From assembly GCF_958453765.1 (NCBI RefSeq), contig NZ_CAUDZA010000010.1:1-64000 (forward strand): a stretch of DNA of 64,000 nt. The letters are read 5' to 3'. The position numbers and the translations under genes are program-made. The stretch comes from Phascolarctobacterium_A succinatutens_B. GTDB taxonomy: Bacteria > Bacillota > Negativicutes > Acidaminococcales > Acidaminococcaceae. The notes beneath the pieces are model-generated. The model did not search any database, was not told where the DNA came from, and saw only the letters and a program-made list of their open reading frames with translations. Positions 7,265 to 15,387 of this stretch are shown piece after piece; the first letter of the stretch is position 1; each line of letters begins with the position of its first letter.

Positions 7265-8309
7265 CCAAACATCTCCTCACATCAATACTTGTTGTGTAGC
7301 CACTGCTAATATCATGCTGTGCCTTAGTAATAATATACTTGCCATCGAAAGCACCAAAACCGCTAAGCTGGATATTCACAGCAGCCGCCAGCTCCGGATT
7401 ACCTAAAAAGCTGAAGCTTCCGGTAACCTCATCGCTGTTCTTTTCCCGCAGCTTCTTCTTTGCGAGACGCTCTGCATCCGCAATACTGGCGACCTGCTCA
7501 TTGACTTCCAGTGTTTTGCCTATCTTTTTATCAGGAGCAGTAAATGTCGCCTCAATTTTTTGTTTAGTGCTGCTGTCCTGGTACTTAACGTGGCAGGACT
7601 TATAAACATCGCGCACCTTGCTGCGCAGGCTGTAGCTTTTCAGCATATCCAGCACCTTGATGCTGCCGGCAGAGTAACTGCCTTTTGGCTTAGGCATCAG
7701 CGCCACAGCCTCAGCTGCTTCATAATCTGCTTCGTCAAAAATTACCACTTGCTTATCGCAGATTTTGAGCGCTAGGCCATTGTCAGCACACAGCTTATAT
7801 AAAAAGGACAGGTCAGACTGTTCCGTCTGCTCTGCCCTATCTATAACAGGATTATACTCTTTAACATCGTAATACAGCGTCAAGCCCGCCTCCGTCGCAA
7901 TATCATTAGCAATACGCTTCAGCTCGGCCTTCTCCCAGCTGCGTGTACGCTCGGCGCCGCGCAGATTGTTGTTATCCGGCACGCTCACCGCCTTGATTTG
8001 CACCTCACTAGGCATTCCGCTACTGGTGATTTCATCAATCTCAAACAAGCCAAACCGCACAACCTGCTCACCGATGCGCTGCCAGTTAATCAGCTTTACG
8101 CTAACGTCCAGTGTCGCACCCTTTTCCGGCATCCAGGACGATTGCCACAGGCCAGCTTTATCCTCCAGTGTAAGCTGCAGGTCATCTGCTTCACCAGACA
8201 TGTTATCAGTGTAGCTTACATTCTTTAGATATTGCTGCAGGTCTGCGCTTATATCTTTGTCATTGTATTTAATGATTACCAGGCATCGCCTTGCATTCAT
8301 CTTAAACAT
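7254..8309 (-). CDS. Baseplate hub protein D (late control D family)
   Basis: The 351-residue protein matches the gpD hub family: an N-terminal beta domain (VSYTDNMSGEADDLQLTLEDKAG with WMPEKGATLDVSV), a middle DRAEQTEQSDLSFLYKLCADNGL motif typical of the family, and a C-terminal strand region. The hub connects the tail tube to the gpV spike. ATG at 8309 has GGAGG seven bases upstream and follows the gpX gene by one base. Order X, D, V is P2-like. Confidence 0.9.
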   Translation of the reverse strand: MFKMNARRCLVIIKYNDKDISADLQQYLKNVSYTDNMSGEADDLQLTLEDKAGLWQSSWMPEKGATLDVSVKLINWQRIGEQVVRFGLFEIDEITSSGMPSEVQIKAVSVPDNNNLRGAERTRSWEKAELKRIANDIATEAGLTLYYDVKEYNPVIDRAEQTEQSDLSFLYKLCADNGLALKICDKQVVIFDEADYEAAEAVALMPKPKGSYSAGSIKVLDMLKSYSLRSKVRDVYKSCHVKYQDSSTKQKIEATFTAPDKKIGKTLEVNEQVASIADAERLAKKKLREKNSDEVTGSFSFLGNPELAAAVNIQLSGFGAFDGKYIITKAQHDISSGYTTSIDVRRCLDGY

Positions 8310-8310
8310 T

Positions 8311-8514
8311 TTAACGCCTCCACGGTGGCAGCGTTGACGTTACCGGAGCAGTATACTCTGGCACCTCCAACACAATGCCTGCGGGGAAAACAACTATGTC
8401 AGCGTATTGCTGATTTGCTTCCAGCAGGACGTTTAGTGATACTTCGGCGCCATACAAGCGCTTGGCAATCAAGTCCCACATGTCGCCCTGGGTGGTTGTG
8501 TACGTCTTACGCAT
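8311..8514 (-). CDS. Tail protein X (LysM-like)
   Basis: This 67-residue protein (TTTQGDMWDLIAKRLYG at the start, then IVVFPAGIVLEVPEY) has the LysM-like fold of P2 gpX, a small protein that joins tail tube and baseplate. Its start overlaps the end of the tape-measure gene by eight bases. Length is normal for the family. Confidence 0.88.
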   Translation of the reverse strand: MRKTYTTTQGDMWDLIAKRLYGAEVSLNVLLEANQQYADIVVFPAGIVLEVPEYTAPVTSTLPPWRR

Positions 8515-10732
8515 AGCTTACCCTCCTCTGCTGATTCTGCAAATCCTGCAGCATCTTCTTAAACTTTGCCATCTCCAGCTCTAGTACCTCGCGGATTTTA
8601 CCTTCATCTCCTCCGCCCTGAATTGTAATGTTTGGTGCGAAGGTAGCCGTAACACTGCCACCGCCGCCCAACGGATTGCCCATAATGCGGTTTGTTTCTG
8701 CCAGCAGTCCGATATTACGCGCATTTGGAGTATGCGGAATAGCGGACTCGCCGCTGTCCTCAGCAAAGGTTGTCAGGAACGCGCCCTTGCCGTAGATACC
8801 TCCAGAAGCGTTGTGTGCAACGTCACTACCACTGCTTCCTTGAGCAGTTATATTGACCTTGCCGAAGATTGGCTTAGAGATAAAATCGCTGATGGCCTGC
8901 CATTTTTCCTGTACCCAAGAGAATGTATCAGAAAACTTGTCTTTTATACCATTAACAAACTGCTGTATTGCTAAAGAAGGATTGTCCCACAATGTTATAA
9001 ACCACTGCTTGACGATGTCCCAGTTGGCAATAAGCGCAGTTCCAGCAGCAATCGCCCAGCCGATTGGACCTGTAATAAACATAATCGTTCTAGCTGTCGG
9101 ACTGTCCCAAAGGTTGACAAAAAACTGTTTGATTGCATCCCAATGAGTGTAAAGCGCATAACCGACAGCTATAATGGCAGTAACACCAGCTATAAACAAA
9201 CCTATTGGGCAAGCATACATTGCAGCATTCATTGCCCATTGTGCGGCAGTCGACAATATTGTGCAAGCTTTAAAGGCTTTCGATACAGCATTGCAGGCAA
9301 TAGAGGCAGTTTTATAAGCATTAACCACAGCAGCACCCGCACTTACAGCAGCCACAAATCCAGTCAATGCCACGCCAACCACTCCCATGCCTATAGCAAC
9401 GTTTGTCAACGTTTCGCTTCCAGCAAGCCACCCGAAGAACTTAGCCCCAGCTTCAGCTGCTGTTGCCATTGCAGGCAAAAAAGCTGTTCCGATAGAAATT
9501 TGCGTAGACTCTAAGGCAGAATTAAATCTTGTCATAGCGCCTTGTGCATTATCTTGCATCTTTTTTGCTAAGCTATCGGCTGCGCCAGTAGAATTTTCGA
9601 GTTCAGTTACCAGTTTTTCAAAAGTTCCATCGCCGCTATTAAGCACGGCAAGCCATCCTGTTGCCGCTTCCTGGCCAAATATAGCTTTCATAGCTGCCAG
9701 CTTTTCTTCCCTACCTAAATCTTTAGTTTTGTTTCTTAACTCAACAAGAATAGTTGACATTTTCTTCGGCCCACTAGTATCGCTCATGTTTATGCCAAGG
9801 CTCGCCATTGCTAGAGCTGCCTCTTTTTGTTCAGCTGTAATATCATTCATAGACATTCCAAGCTGTTCCATTGCCTTTTGCGCCATCTTTGGGGGTCCTG
9901 CCAAGCGTAAAAAGCCTGCACGCAACGATGTACCGGCTTGACTTGCCTTAATACCGCTATTAGCCATCAAACCAGCTAAAGCAGCAGTCTCTTCCATGGA
10001 TGCTCCAAAAGCTTCAGCTACCGGAGCAGCATATTTCATAGTGTCGCCAAGCATCTCTACATTTGTGTTTGTCCTAGTAATTACCGTCGCATAAACATCT
10101 GCCATGTGTCCAGCTTTTTCAGCAGATAAGCCGAATGCAGTAAGATTGTCCGAAACTATATCGGCGGTGCGTGCCAAATCTGTTCCACCAGCCGCCGCTA
10201 AACTCAACAAACCAGGCATACCAGCCATAATCTGCTTCGCATCCCATCCAGCCATACCCAAATAGCTCATTGCTTCAGCTGACTGGGTAGCGGTAAATTG
10301 CGTTGTCTCGCCTAGCTCTCTAGCTTTTTTTGTTAGCAGTTCAAATTCGGTACCATTAGCGCGTGAAATAGCACCCACCTTCGCCATTGCCGCTTCAAAG
10401 ACTGCTGCTGTTTTTGTTGCCGACACAAAAGGAGAAGCAATACTGGTCATAGCCCCAAAACTACTGTTAAAAACCTCAAGACTTCCTTTTGTTTTTGCTA
10501 GCCTAGCACTAAAAACTCCCAGTGATTGCAAAGCCAGATTGCGTTTAAATGTTTGTGCTGCTATAGTGCCATCTTTATAGGCATCAGTAAGACTATTCAA
10601 GACTTTTTTGTTTTTTTCAGTTGCAGCATTTGTCTCGGAAAAGGTTTTAAGGACATTAGAAAAAGTATTGCCAAAGCTCCCTTTGAGTTGAGCTCCAATA
10701 AGAAATGCCATGCTAAACTCTTTTTTTGCCAT
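8507..10732 (-). CDS. Tail tape-measure protein
   Basis: A 741-residue protein with the TP901-type tape-measure core at residues about 95-330 (GETTQFTATQSAEAMSYLG and NSGIKASQAGTSLRAGFLRL) and long hydrophobic stretches at about 440-560 expected to reach the host membrane. Gln/Ala-rich helices flank the core. Its length sets the tail length in the lumen of the tube. It lies directly downstream of the gpE/E' frameshift gene, apart from a plus-strand passenger gene between them. Confidence 0.93.
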   Translation of the reverse strand: MAKKEFSMAFLIGAQLKGSFGNTFSNVLKTFSETNAATEKNKKVLNSLTDAYKDGTIAAQTFKRNLALQSLGVFSARLAKTKGSLEVFNSSFGAMTSIASPFVSATKTAAVFEAAMAKVGAISRANGTEFELLTKKARELGETTQFTATQSAEAMSYLGMAGWDAKQIMAGMPGLLSLAAAGGTDLARTADIVSDNLTAFGLSAEKAGHMADVYATVITRTNTNVEMLGDTMKYAAPVAEAFGASMEETAALAGLMANSGIKASQAGTSLRAGFLRLAGPPKMAQKAMEQLGMSMNDITAEQKEAALAMASLGINMSDTSGPKKMSTILVELRNKTKDLGREEKLAAMKAIFGQEAATGWLAVLNSGDGTFEKLVTELENSTGAADSLAKKMQDNAQGAMTRFNSALESTQISIGTAFLPAMATAAEAGAKFFGWLAGSETLTNVAIGMGVVGVALTGFVAAVSAGAAVVNAYKTASIACNAVSKAFKACTILSTAAQWAMNAAMYACPIGLFIAGVTAIIAVGYALYTHWDAIKQFFVNLWDSPTARTIMFITGPIGWAIAAGTALIANWDIVKQWFITLWDNPSLAIQQFVNGIKDKFSDTFSWVQEKWQAISDFISKPIFGKVNITAQGSSGSDVAHNASGGIYGKGAFLTTFAEDSGESAIPHTPNARNIGLLAETNRIMGNPLGGGGSVTATFAPNITIQGGGDEGKIREVLELEMAKFKKMLQDLQNQQRRVSYA

Positions 10733-10733
10733 C

Positions 10734-10762
10734 TTGTCCCTCCTCCCCTTTGATGATATAAT
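10734..10762 (+). promoter_or_regulatory. Promoter of the plus-strand membrane-protein gene
   Basis: TTGTCC (10734-10739) and TATAAT (10757-10762) are 17 bases apart and sit 20 bases before the ATG of the gene at 10783. The GGTGATTGTTATG start region is shared with other small plus-strand genes of this window. Confidence 0.55.
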
Positions 10763-10782
10763 TTACATAGAAGGTGATTGTT

Positions 10783-11076
10783 ATGAAATTTGATATTCTA
10801 GTAATTTTATTTTATATATTCTTTTGTGGCATGGGTGCCTGGATTGGTGCAGCTGTTGGGTTAAGCTCAGCCGCTATAGTATGTTATGCTTTAGGCATAG
10901 CTGAAGCAAACATTGCTTTTATTGTTTGGCCATGCGTATTGTTTTTTGGTCTACTAGGCTTATTTATAGGCTTAGGACCAGCCTACGCAGTCCACCTTAT
11001 CTATCAATTTATATTCGACCATTTGTTGCCAACGCTTTTTTCCGTTGACTTTCACAAAGAGCAGAAACAAGATTAA
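10783..11076 (+). CDS. Small hydrophobic membrane protein, plus-strand passenger in the tail operon
   Basis: A 97-residue protein starting MKFDILVILFYIFFCGMG. I chose the ATG at 10783 with AAGGTG eight bases upstream. It has about three membrane segments (IFFCGMGAWIGAAVGLSS, then IAFIVWPCVLFFGLLGLFIG, then AVHLIYQFIF) and a short charged tail. No family is recognised. It runs against all tail genes, has its own promoter, and its 3' end overlaps the frameshifted part of gpE' by 68 bases. These traits mark a lysogeny-expressed passenger gene, possibly acting in superinfection exclusion; function is not shown. Confidence 0.6.
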   Translation: MKFDILVILFYIFFCGMGAWIGAAVGLSSAAIVCYALGIAEANIAFIVWPCVLFFGLLGLFIGLGPAYAVHLIYQFIFDHLLPTLFSVDFHKEQKQD

Positions 11077-11427
11077 GCCATTCGAGAAACTCAATCAATG
11101 GTTCATTAATAAAAAACTCAATATCTGTATTGGTATTTATAGAGCAGCCTATGGCTGCTCTTCTTATTTGCTGTCCTTCACTGAATCCTGTGCGAATAAA
11201 AAAGTGTTCACCTTGCTCAGAGCCTGAACAAATTCCGCCACAGGTAATTCTTCAATATCCTCAACTGGAACCTTTAACGCATTCGCTAACAAAATAGTTT
11301 GAAACTGGCCAGATAGAACAATGGAAGCTGTTTGATCTCCCATCTGACGCGCTTGTCGTTCAGCATTCAGAAAATCTTTGCCAGTAACATTTTGCAACAC
11401 ATTGTCTACATTTTTTAAGTCAATCAT
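11009..11427 (-). CDS. Tail assembly chaperone gpE with -1 frameshift extension gpE+E'
   Basis: The zero-frame product is 87 residues (11164-11427, MIDLKNVDNVLQNVTGK...) and resembles the P2 gpE/Mu gp41 tail chaperone. Near its end the codons ACT TTT TTA contain the heptamer T TTT TTA (11197-11203), a canonical -1 slip site; P2 uses the same site with a final G. After a -1 slip the frame stays open to a TAA at 11009-11011 and encodes about 60 more residues, including DIEFFINEPLIEFLEWLN. This is the pattern of E', which recruits the tape measure while E coats the tube. A GAGCAGCC/GGCTGCTC hairpin lies some 35 bases downstream, too far to be a classical stimulator. Confidence 0.8.
11141..11166 (+). 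terminator. Hairpin, possible terminator of the plus-strand gene
   Basis: AGAGCAGCC and GGCTGCTCT form a nine-pair stem with a three-base loop, followed on the plus strand by TCTTATTT. It could end the transcript of the gene at 10783-11076. It also lies inside the frameshifted E' coding stretch of the opposite strand. Confidence 0.4.
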
Positions 11428-11488
11428 CTTTCATTCCTCCAAACTTTTATAATTTAGCCCCCAGCGTGCAGCTGGAGGCTTTTTTATT

Positions 11489-12010
11489 TTATGCCATGCC
11501 TAAGGCTTCGCGAACGTCAGCCATATAATCAACGCCACCAATGTTGCAGATGTAGTTGAACTTATCCAGCTCCAGAACAGTTTCACCATCAATGGTAACT
11601 TTCAGGTAAGCTGTTTCAATGGTATTCGCAGTGCCTGTAGTCGCGCCAACATCCAACTTGCCCAACTCCGTTTTCTTCGGTACACCGCGCACAACGCATT
11701 TTACGTTACCAACCTTGTATTTACCGCTGGCACTGTCATAAATCTGCTGTGCGCCGCGCAGGTCGAGATTTACGCCGGTCTGCATTGCCAGCATAATGTT
11801 ACGCTTCTCCAGCGTGCGCCAGTTCAGCACTGTTTCCATGCTGCCGAAGTGCCCCAGCACCGGGCTGTCAAACTCGCCTGCAATACCTGCACCTTTAACG
11901 GTTTCGGTCATAGCATCTAAAGATGGAAGTTGCACATCAGCAATACCCACCAAATCGTTACCATCTTGGTAAACTTTAAAGTTAATCAGTTTCTCAGGTA
12001 CATTTGCCAT
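11489..12010 (-). CDS. Major tail tube protein (P2 gpFII-like)
   Basis: A 173-residue protein starting MANVPEKLINFKVYQDGNDL with the FII-family pattern: GIADVQLPSLDAMTETVKGAG near the start, GHFGSMETVLNWRT in the middle and a C-terminal INYICNIGG-like beta region. It forms the inner tube of the contractile tail. It lies just downstream of the sheath gene, the P2 order FI-FII-E. Confidence 0.93.
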   Translation of the reverse strand: MANVPEKLINFKVYQDGNDLVGIADVQLPSLDAMTETVKGAGIAGEFDSPVLGHFGSMETVLNWRTLEKRNIMLAMQTGVNLDLRGAQQIYDSASGKYKVGNVKCVVRGVPKKTELGKLDVGATTGTANTIETAYLKVTIDGETVLELDKFNYICNIGGVDYMADVREALGMA

Positions 12011-12026
12011 CTATCTCACCTCCCAA

Positions 12027-13472
12027 TTAACTGAACAGCGTTTCAAAATACGCAGGATCATATTCGAGCACGTTTTCAATTTCACGCGCCGGGGCAGGCG
12101 GTGTAAGATAGGTGTGGAATTTAATGATGCCGTCCATAAGATTAGTAACGGGATTTTCATCATCACGAAATTCAACACGGCCGCCCAAAATGACACCTTG
12201 TCCGGTAAGGCCGTTTAAACGCATATTTTCACTATCCAGAACTGTTTGAATCAGGCGTTTGTTAATCGGCTTATCTACCTTCGCCCAATAAGTTTGAATG
12301 AAAGTCTGCGCATGCCAGTTAAACATTCTGCGAATACAGATAAAGGCATCTTTAGGGTCGGTGTTAGACGGATAGCAGGCGGTGCGATTGCCCCAACATT
12401 TCCAGCCTCCGATAAAGTTAAGCGCGGTAACAACGCCCTGGCCGTTGAGGTAACCAGCTTCATCAGGTCCTAATACTACCTCAGTACCATCTTTTAAGCA
12501 GCAACCGTTAATCTGCATGCTTTTATTAGACGGGCTTTCGTAAGGAATATCATCGTTATTACTGTCAACAGTTGAGATAACGCCAAGAACATGGGTAGAC
12601 ATGTGATAAACATCATCGCCCATCTTAACCATAGGCCAGCATACCACTTGAGAAGTATCGTTATAGCTGTTCTGGTTCATCCACGCCTTGACATCAGTAT
12701 ATTTTTTTACTGCGTCGGTCGGTACGTCATTAAGCGTAATCGCCTTGAAATGGCTGTTGATATTGCCAGCTTTGGCTTTCATCACGGCAGCTACTGTCGG
12801 AGTTTCACTCCAGCCGGGAGCCAATACAATGCCAGGCACAAGGCCGGTAATCGGGAATACTTTGTTAAGACATTCCAAACCTTTGACAGAACCATCGCTC
12901 ACATTGATGCCGCCAATGATATCATCTGCATCTACTGCTGCAGCATCAATCTCATCATAAGTAAGTGTTAAATTACTTGCAGCAGTTGCAGTGCCATCAT
13001 CAAGCAACGTAATAACCAATACGCCATCGTCGTCATAAGCAGCTTCATAGTCGCTGCCGGCAATCAATGCAGAACCGGCCGTAGATGCTTTAATCTGCAA
13101 AGTGTCAAGCAGAACCGGAGCATCTACTTTTGCAACTTTGTTTGTCACTGTAACATTTTTAGAGCTAGTACTCTTCTTATGGGTTTTGGGATCCAATACG
13201 TTTACAAAAACCACCGGGCCGCGATTATATAATGCGAATTGGCTATACATTACCTCGCAGAGAGTGTATTTAGCCCAATCTTTACTGTAGCCCAACTGTT
13301 GTACTGCCTCAGCGTAACTGTAGCACAAAATGGGTTTGTTGCTCTGAGCGCGCTCACTCGCCAAATGTACCGGAGCGGTACCGAATACAACTGGCAGACC
13401 GGCAGCAGTGTTTACAGCAGGCACAACGCTAGTCGGAACCTCACTGGTATACACACCATGTTTATATGCCAT
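12027..13472 (-). CDS. Contractile tail sheath protein (P2 gpFI-like)
   Basis: The 481-residue protein shows the sheath pattern: MAYKHGVYTSEVPTS at the N-terminus, a central variable domain with DGVLVITL strands, and a conserved C-terminal half containing GWKCWGNRTACYP, FNWHAQTFIQTYWAKVDKP and GGRVEFRDDENP. Length is normal. Its presence proves a contractile (myovirus or tailocin) tail. The gene is about 17 bases before the tube gene and four bases after the short gene at 13476. Confidence 0.95.
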   Translation of the reverse strand: MAYKHGVYTSEVPTSVVPAVNTAAGLPVVFGTAPVHLASERAQSNKPILCYSYAEAVQQLGYSKDWAKYTLCEVMYSQFALYNRGPVVFVNVLDPKTHKKSTSSKNVTVTNKVAKVDAPVLLDTLQIKASTAGSALIAGSDYEAAYDDDGVLVITLLDDGTATAASNLTLTYDEIDAAAVDADDIIGGINVSDGSVKGLECLNKVFPITGLVPGIVLAPGWSETPTVAAVMKAKAGNINSHFKAITLNDVPTDAVKKYTDVKAWMNQNSYNDTSQVVCWPMVKMGDDVYHMSTHVLGVISTVDSNNDDIPYESPSNKSMQINGCCLKDGTEVVLGPDEAGYLNGQGVVTALNFIGGWKCWGNRTACYPSNTDPKDAFICIRRMFNWHAQTFIQTYWAKVDKPINKRLIQTVLDSENMRLNGLTGQGVILGGRVEFRDDENPVTNLMDGIIKFHTYLTPPAPAREIENVLEYDPAYFETLFS

Positions 13473-13475
13473 GTT

Positions 13476-13718
13476 TTACACCTCCATAGCTTGTTTGTAA
13501 TACTTATTCAGCGGAGTACCTGTTTGTTGAACTTCCTCAAGCGCTCTGTTAAGCTGTTCTACTGAAACAAACAGCTTCTCCAATTGAGGGAATTCATCGA
13601 ATTCTGCATCTAAATGCTCAGGCAGACCGCCAATGAATACCTGATACTGCAGTAATCTTCCGCGGCTCAGGTTAGGGCCGATATAAATCAGCTTATCTGT
13701 TTTCTTATTCTTCGCCAT
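13476..13718 (-). CDS. Small phage tail-module protein, unknown
   Basis: An 80-residue protein starting MAKNKKTDKLIYIGPNLSRG. The ATG at 13718 has GAGGAGG nine bases upstream and lies within the last codons of the preceding gene, so the two are coupled. Earlier in-frame ATGs would run through that gene without a ribosome site. It has a basic start and an acidic middle (HLDAEFDEFPQLEKLF). Small proteins at this position before the sheath gene are common in Firmicute P2-like phages; the function is unknown. Confidence 0.65.
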   Translation of the reverse strand: MAKNKKTDKLIYIGPNLSRGRLLQYQVFIGGLPEHLDAEFDEFPQLEKLFVSVEQLNRALEEVQQTGTPLNKYYKQAMEV

Positions 13719-14166
13719 AATATATGTCCTCCTCATAAGGTTGACCAATAGTATAAATTGCAGTAATTTTACCCTGCCACTGCGGAGCAGGCTGTGCTTC
13801 CGGCACTTCAATTTTCACAGGAAACAGCAGACGATGTCTGTCAGCTATAAAACGATGTTTTAAAAGATGCTGGCGCACATGCTCCATAATGTTATAGAGG
13901 CTGCGCCAATCATCATATTCACTGTCATCGTAAATACTAAAGCCAATTTCTACCGTTGCTGTACTCATATCGCCATCCGCAGTATCCTGCGCAGCGGTAA
14001 CAAGAGCATAGATAAACGACGCCTGTTCATCAGCATTCATGCGTGCCGGAGGATAGCCGGCATATACCTTAATACTGCGCTTGCCGGATGGCTGCTGTGT
14101 ACTGTAATCAACGATAACAGACCGTAAATAATCAGCCAGATTATCCATCAATTCAACTGTAGTCAT
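13705..14166 (-). CDS. Tail terminator/completion-like protein
   Basis: A 153-residue protein starting MTTVELMDNLADYLRSVI. Its pattern (an N-terminal helix, then KVYAGYPPARM, VEIGFSIYDDSEYDDWRSLYNIMEHVR and a C-terminal YTIGQPYEED) resembles tail terminator proteins that close the tail and join it to the head. It sits between the gpZ-like gene and the sheath gene. The assignment is by pattern and order rather than a motif. Confidence 0.6.
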   Translation of the reverse strand: MTTVELMDNLADYLRSVIVDYSTQQPSGKRSIKVYAGYPPARMNADEQASFIYALVTAAQDTADGDMSTATVEIGFSIYDDSEYDDWRSLYNIMEHVRQHLLKHRFIADRHRLLFPVKIEVPEAQPAPQWQGKITAIYTIGQPYEEDIYYGEE

Positions 14167-14175
14167 AAAAGCTCC

Positions 14176-14724
14176 TTACTTCATTTTTTGGAAACGATAT
14201 TCTACCTCATGCAGAAAACGTTCATTCAGCGTAGCTTCTGCCAATGGAGTAAGCTCGCCAATAACATTTTCAGCGCCAAACATCTGCGGTACGCTAGGAC
14301 CATAAGGAATGCGCAAAGGATAGCGTGCTTTGCGTTTTTTACGCTGCATTGCACCTTTATAACCATTACGAGATACTCCAAGGAATAATCCTGGTACTGA
14401 CTTAGCCCCACCTTGCTTTCGTATTTGCACTTTAACCGGACCACGTTTATGGTTACGTACCCGGAACGCTGTCAAAAGCAAGGGACTGCCTTGTGAAGCA
14501 AGAACGCCACACAATTTAGAGCGTGATGCACGCTTAATGTTCAGCGTCCCTTTAACATTCTTAGCACTCACCAGATAGTTTTTACGGATGGATTTAGAAG
14601 TTTGCGTTTTTATCTTTGTAATTGTACGATTGATAGCGTTTACGGCTGCAAGGTTAATTTCTTTAGGTGCTTTGCCCAACATCTGCTGTGCATACTCAAT
14701 ATTTTTAGCATCAATGCTAATCAT
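14176..14724 (-). CDS. Minor tail protein Z-like
   Basis: This 182-residue basic protein (INLAAVNAINRTITKIKTQTSK near the N-terminus and VSAKNVKGTLNIKRAS) matches the prophage minor tail protein Z family, which acts in joining tail to head. The C-terminal part is very basic (MQRKKRKARYPLRIPYG). It overlaps the upstream head-tail joining gene by four bases. Confidence 0.8.
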   Translation of the reverse strand: MISIDAKNIEYAQQMLGKAPKEINLAAVNAINRTITKIKTQTSKSIRKNYLVSAKNVKGTLNIKRASRSKLCGVLASQGSPLLLTAFRVRNHKRGPVKVQIRKQGGAKSVPGLFLGVSRNGYKGAMQRKKRKARYPLRIPYGPSVPQMFGAENVIGELTPLAEATLNERFLHEVEYRFQKMK

Positions 14725-15062
14725 CGGTCATTCGCCACCAGTTGGATTGTCAATATACCCATATCATCGCCCACGCTTTCAACCTCATACATTTTATCGT
14801 CAAGATAAAACCGCATGCCATACACCGGCACCTCCGGCAAATCAGCCTTCAGGCAATTAACCTGCAGCTGACTGCCATAAAGACCGGGATAATAAGCATC
14901 CTTGCCGGTCTGGACAGAAAGCGACTGCGCCACGGAGATATCCTGCACAATCGCCATGCACTCCGTACCGTTCAGATCATGCAGCTCCGCAAACTCCATC
15001 TCATTGAGAAAGACAGCCGCATTATCTGCGGCTATCTGCTCTTTAAAGCTCAGCGCTTTCAT
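14721..15062 (-). CDS. Head-tail joining protein
   Basis: A 113-residue protein (MKALSFKEQIAADNAAVFLNE then ELHDLNGTECMAIV and a C-terminal YEVESVGDDMGILTIQL). The N-terminal FKEQIAxDxxxVFLNExEFAE pattern is that of phage head-tail joining/stopper proteins in Firmicute prophages. It overlaps both neighbours by four bases (ATGA type), showing tight coupling. Confidence 0.75.
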   Translation of the reverse strand: MKALSFKEQIAADNAAVFLNEMEFAELHDLNGTECMAIVQDISVAQSLSVQTGKDAYYPGLYGSQLQVNCLKADLPEVPVYGMRFYLDDKMYEVESVGDDMGILTIQLVANDR

Positions 15063-15376
15063 TGTACAGTTGCGGCTTCATCTACCGCCGGCAGCACGTC
15101 TTCATCATCACACGCAGCCTCTTTAGAGATAGATTTGGAAGCAGGCTGCTTTTTACTCTTTTTGCCAGAAGCAGGCTTTTCGGCCTCAGTTTTGCTAATA
15201 ATTTCAACATCTTCCGGAGCAGTGGTTTCCGCCTCCGGCTCGCCAATGATTTCAAACTCTTCCGGAGCATCATCATACAGCTTTTGAGCAACGTCGTCAG
15301 GCAGCTCAACAACACTGCCCGCTGCATAAACTACGTTATTATGACGCAGAGAGAATTTCTTAACGAGGATATACAT
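15059..15376 (-). CDS. Phage protein of the head-tail junction, Lys/Ala/Glu-rich tail
   Basis: A 105-residue protein starting MYILVKKFSLRHNNVVYAAG. The first 45 residues form a small beta domain typical of short proteins encoded just after major capsid proteins (ILVKKFSLRHNNVVYAAGS... VVELPDDVAQKLYDD). The rest is a low-complexity tail with acidic and Lys-rich segments (KKSKKQPASKSISKE). It probably belongs to the head-tail region. Its place right after the capsid gene fragment is normal for an intact phage, so only the upstream side is rearranged. Confidence 0.6.
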   Translation of the reverse strand: MYILVKKFSLRHNNVVYAAGSVVELPDDVAQKLYDDAPEEFEIIGEPEAETTAPEDVEIISKTEAEKPASGKKSKKQPASKSISKEAACDDEDVLPAVDEAATVQ

Positions 15377-15387
15377 AAGCTGCCTCC

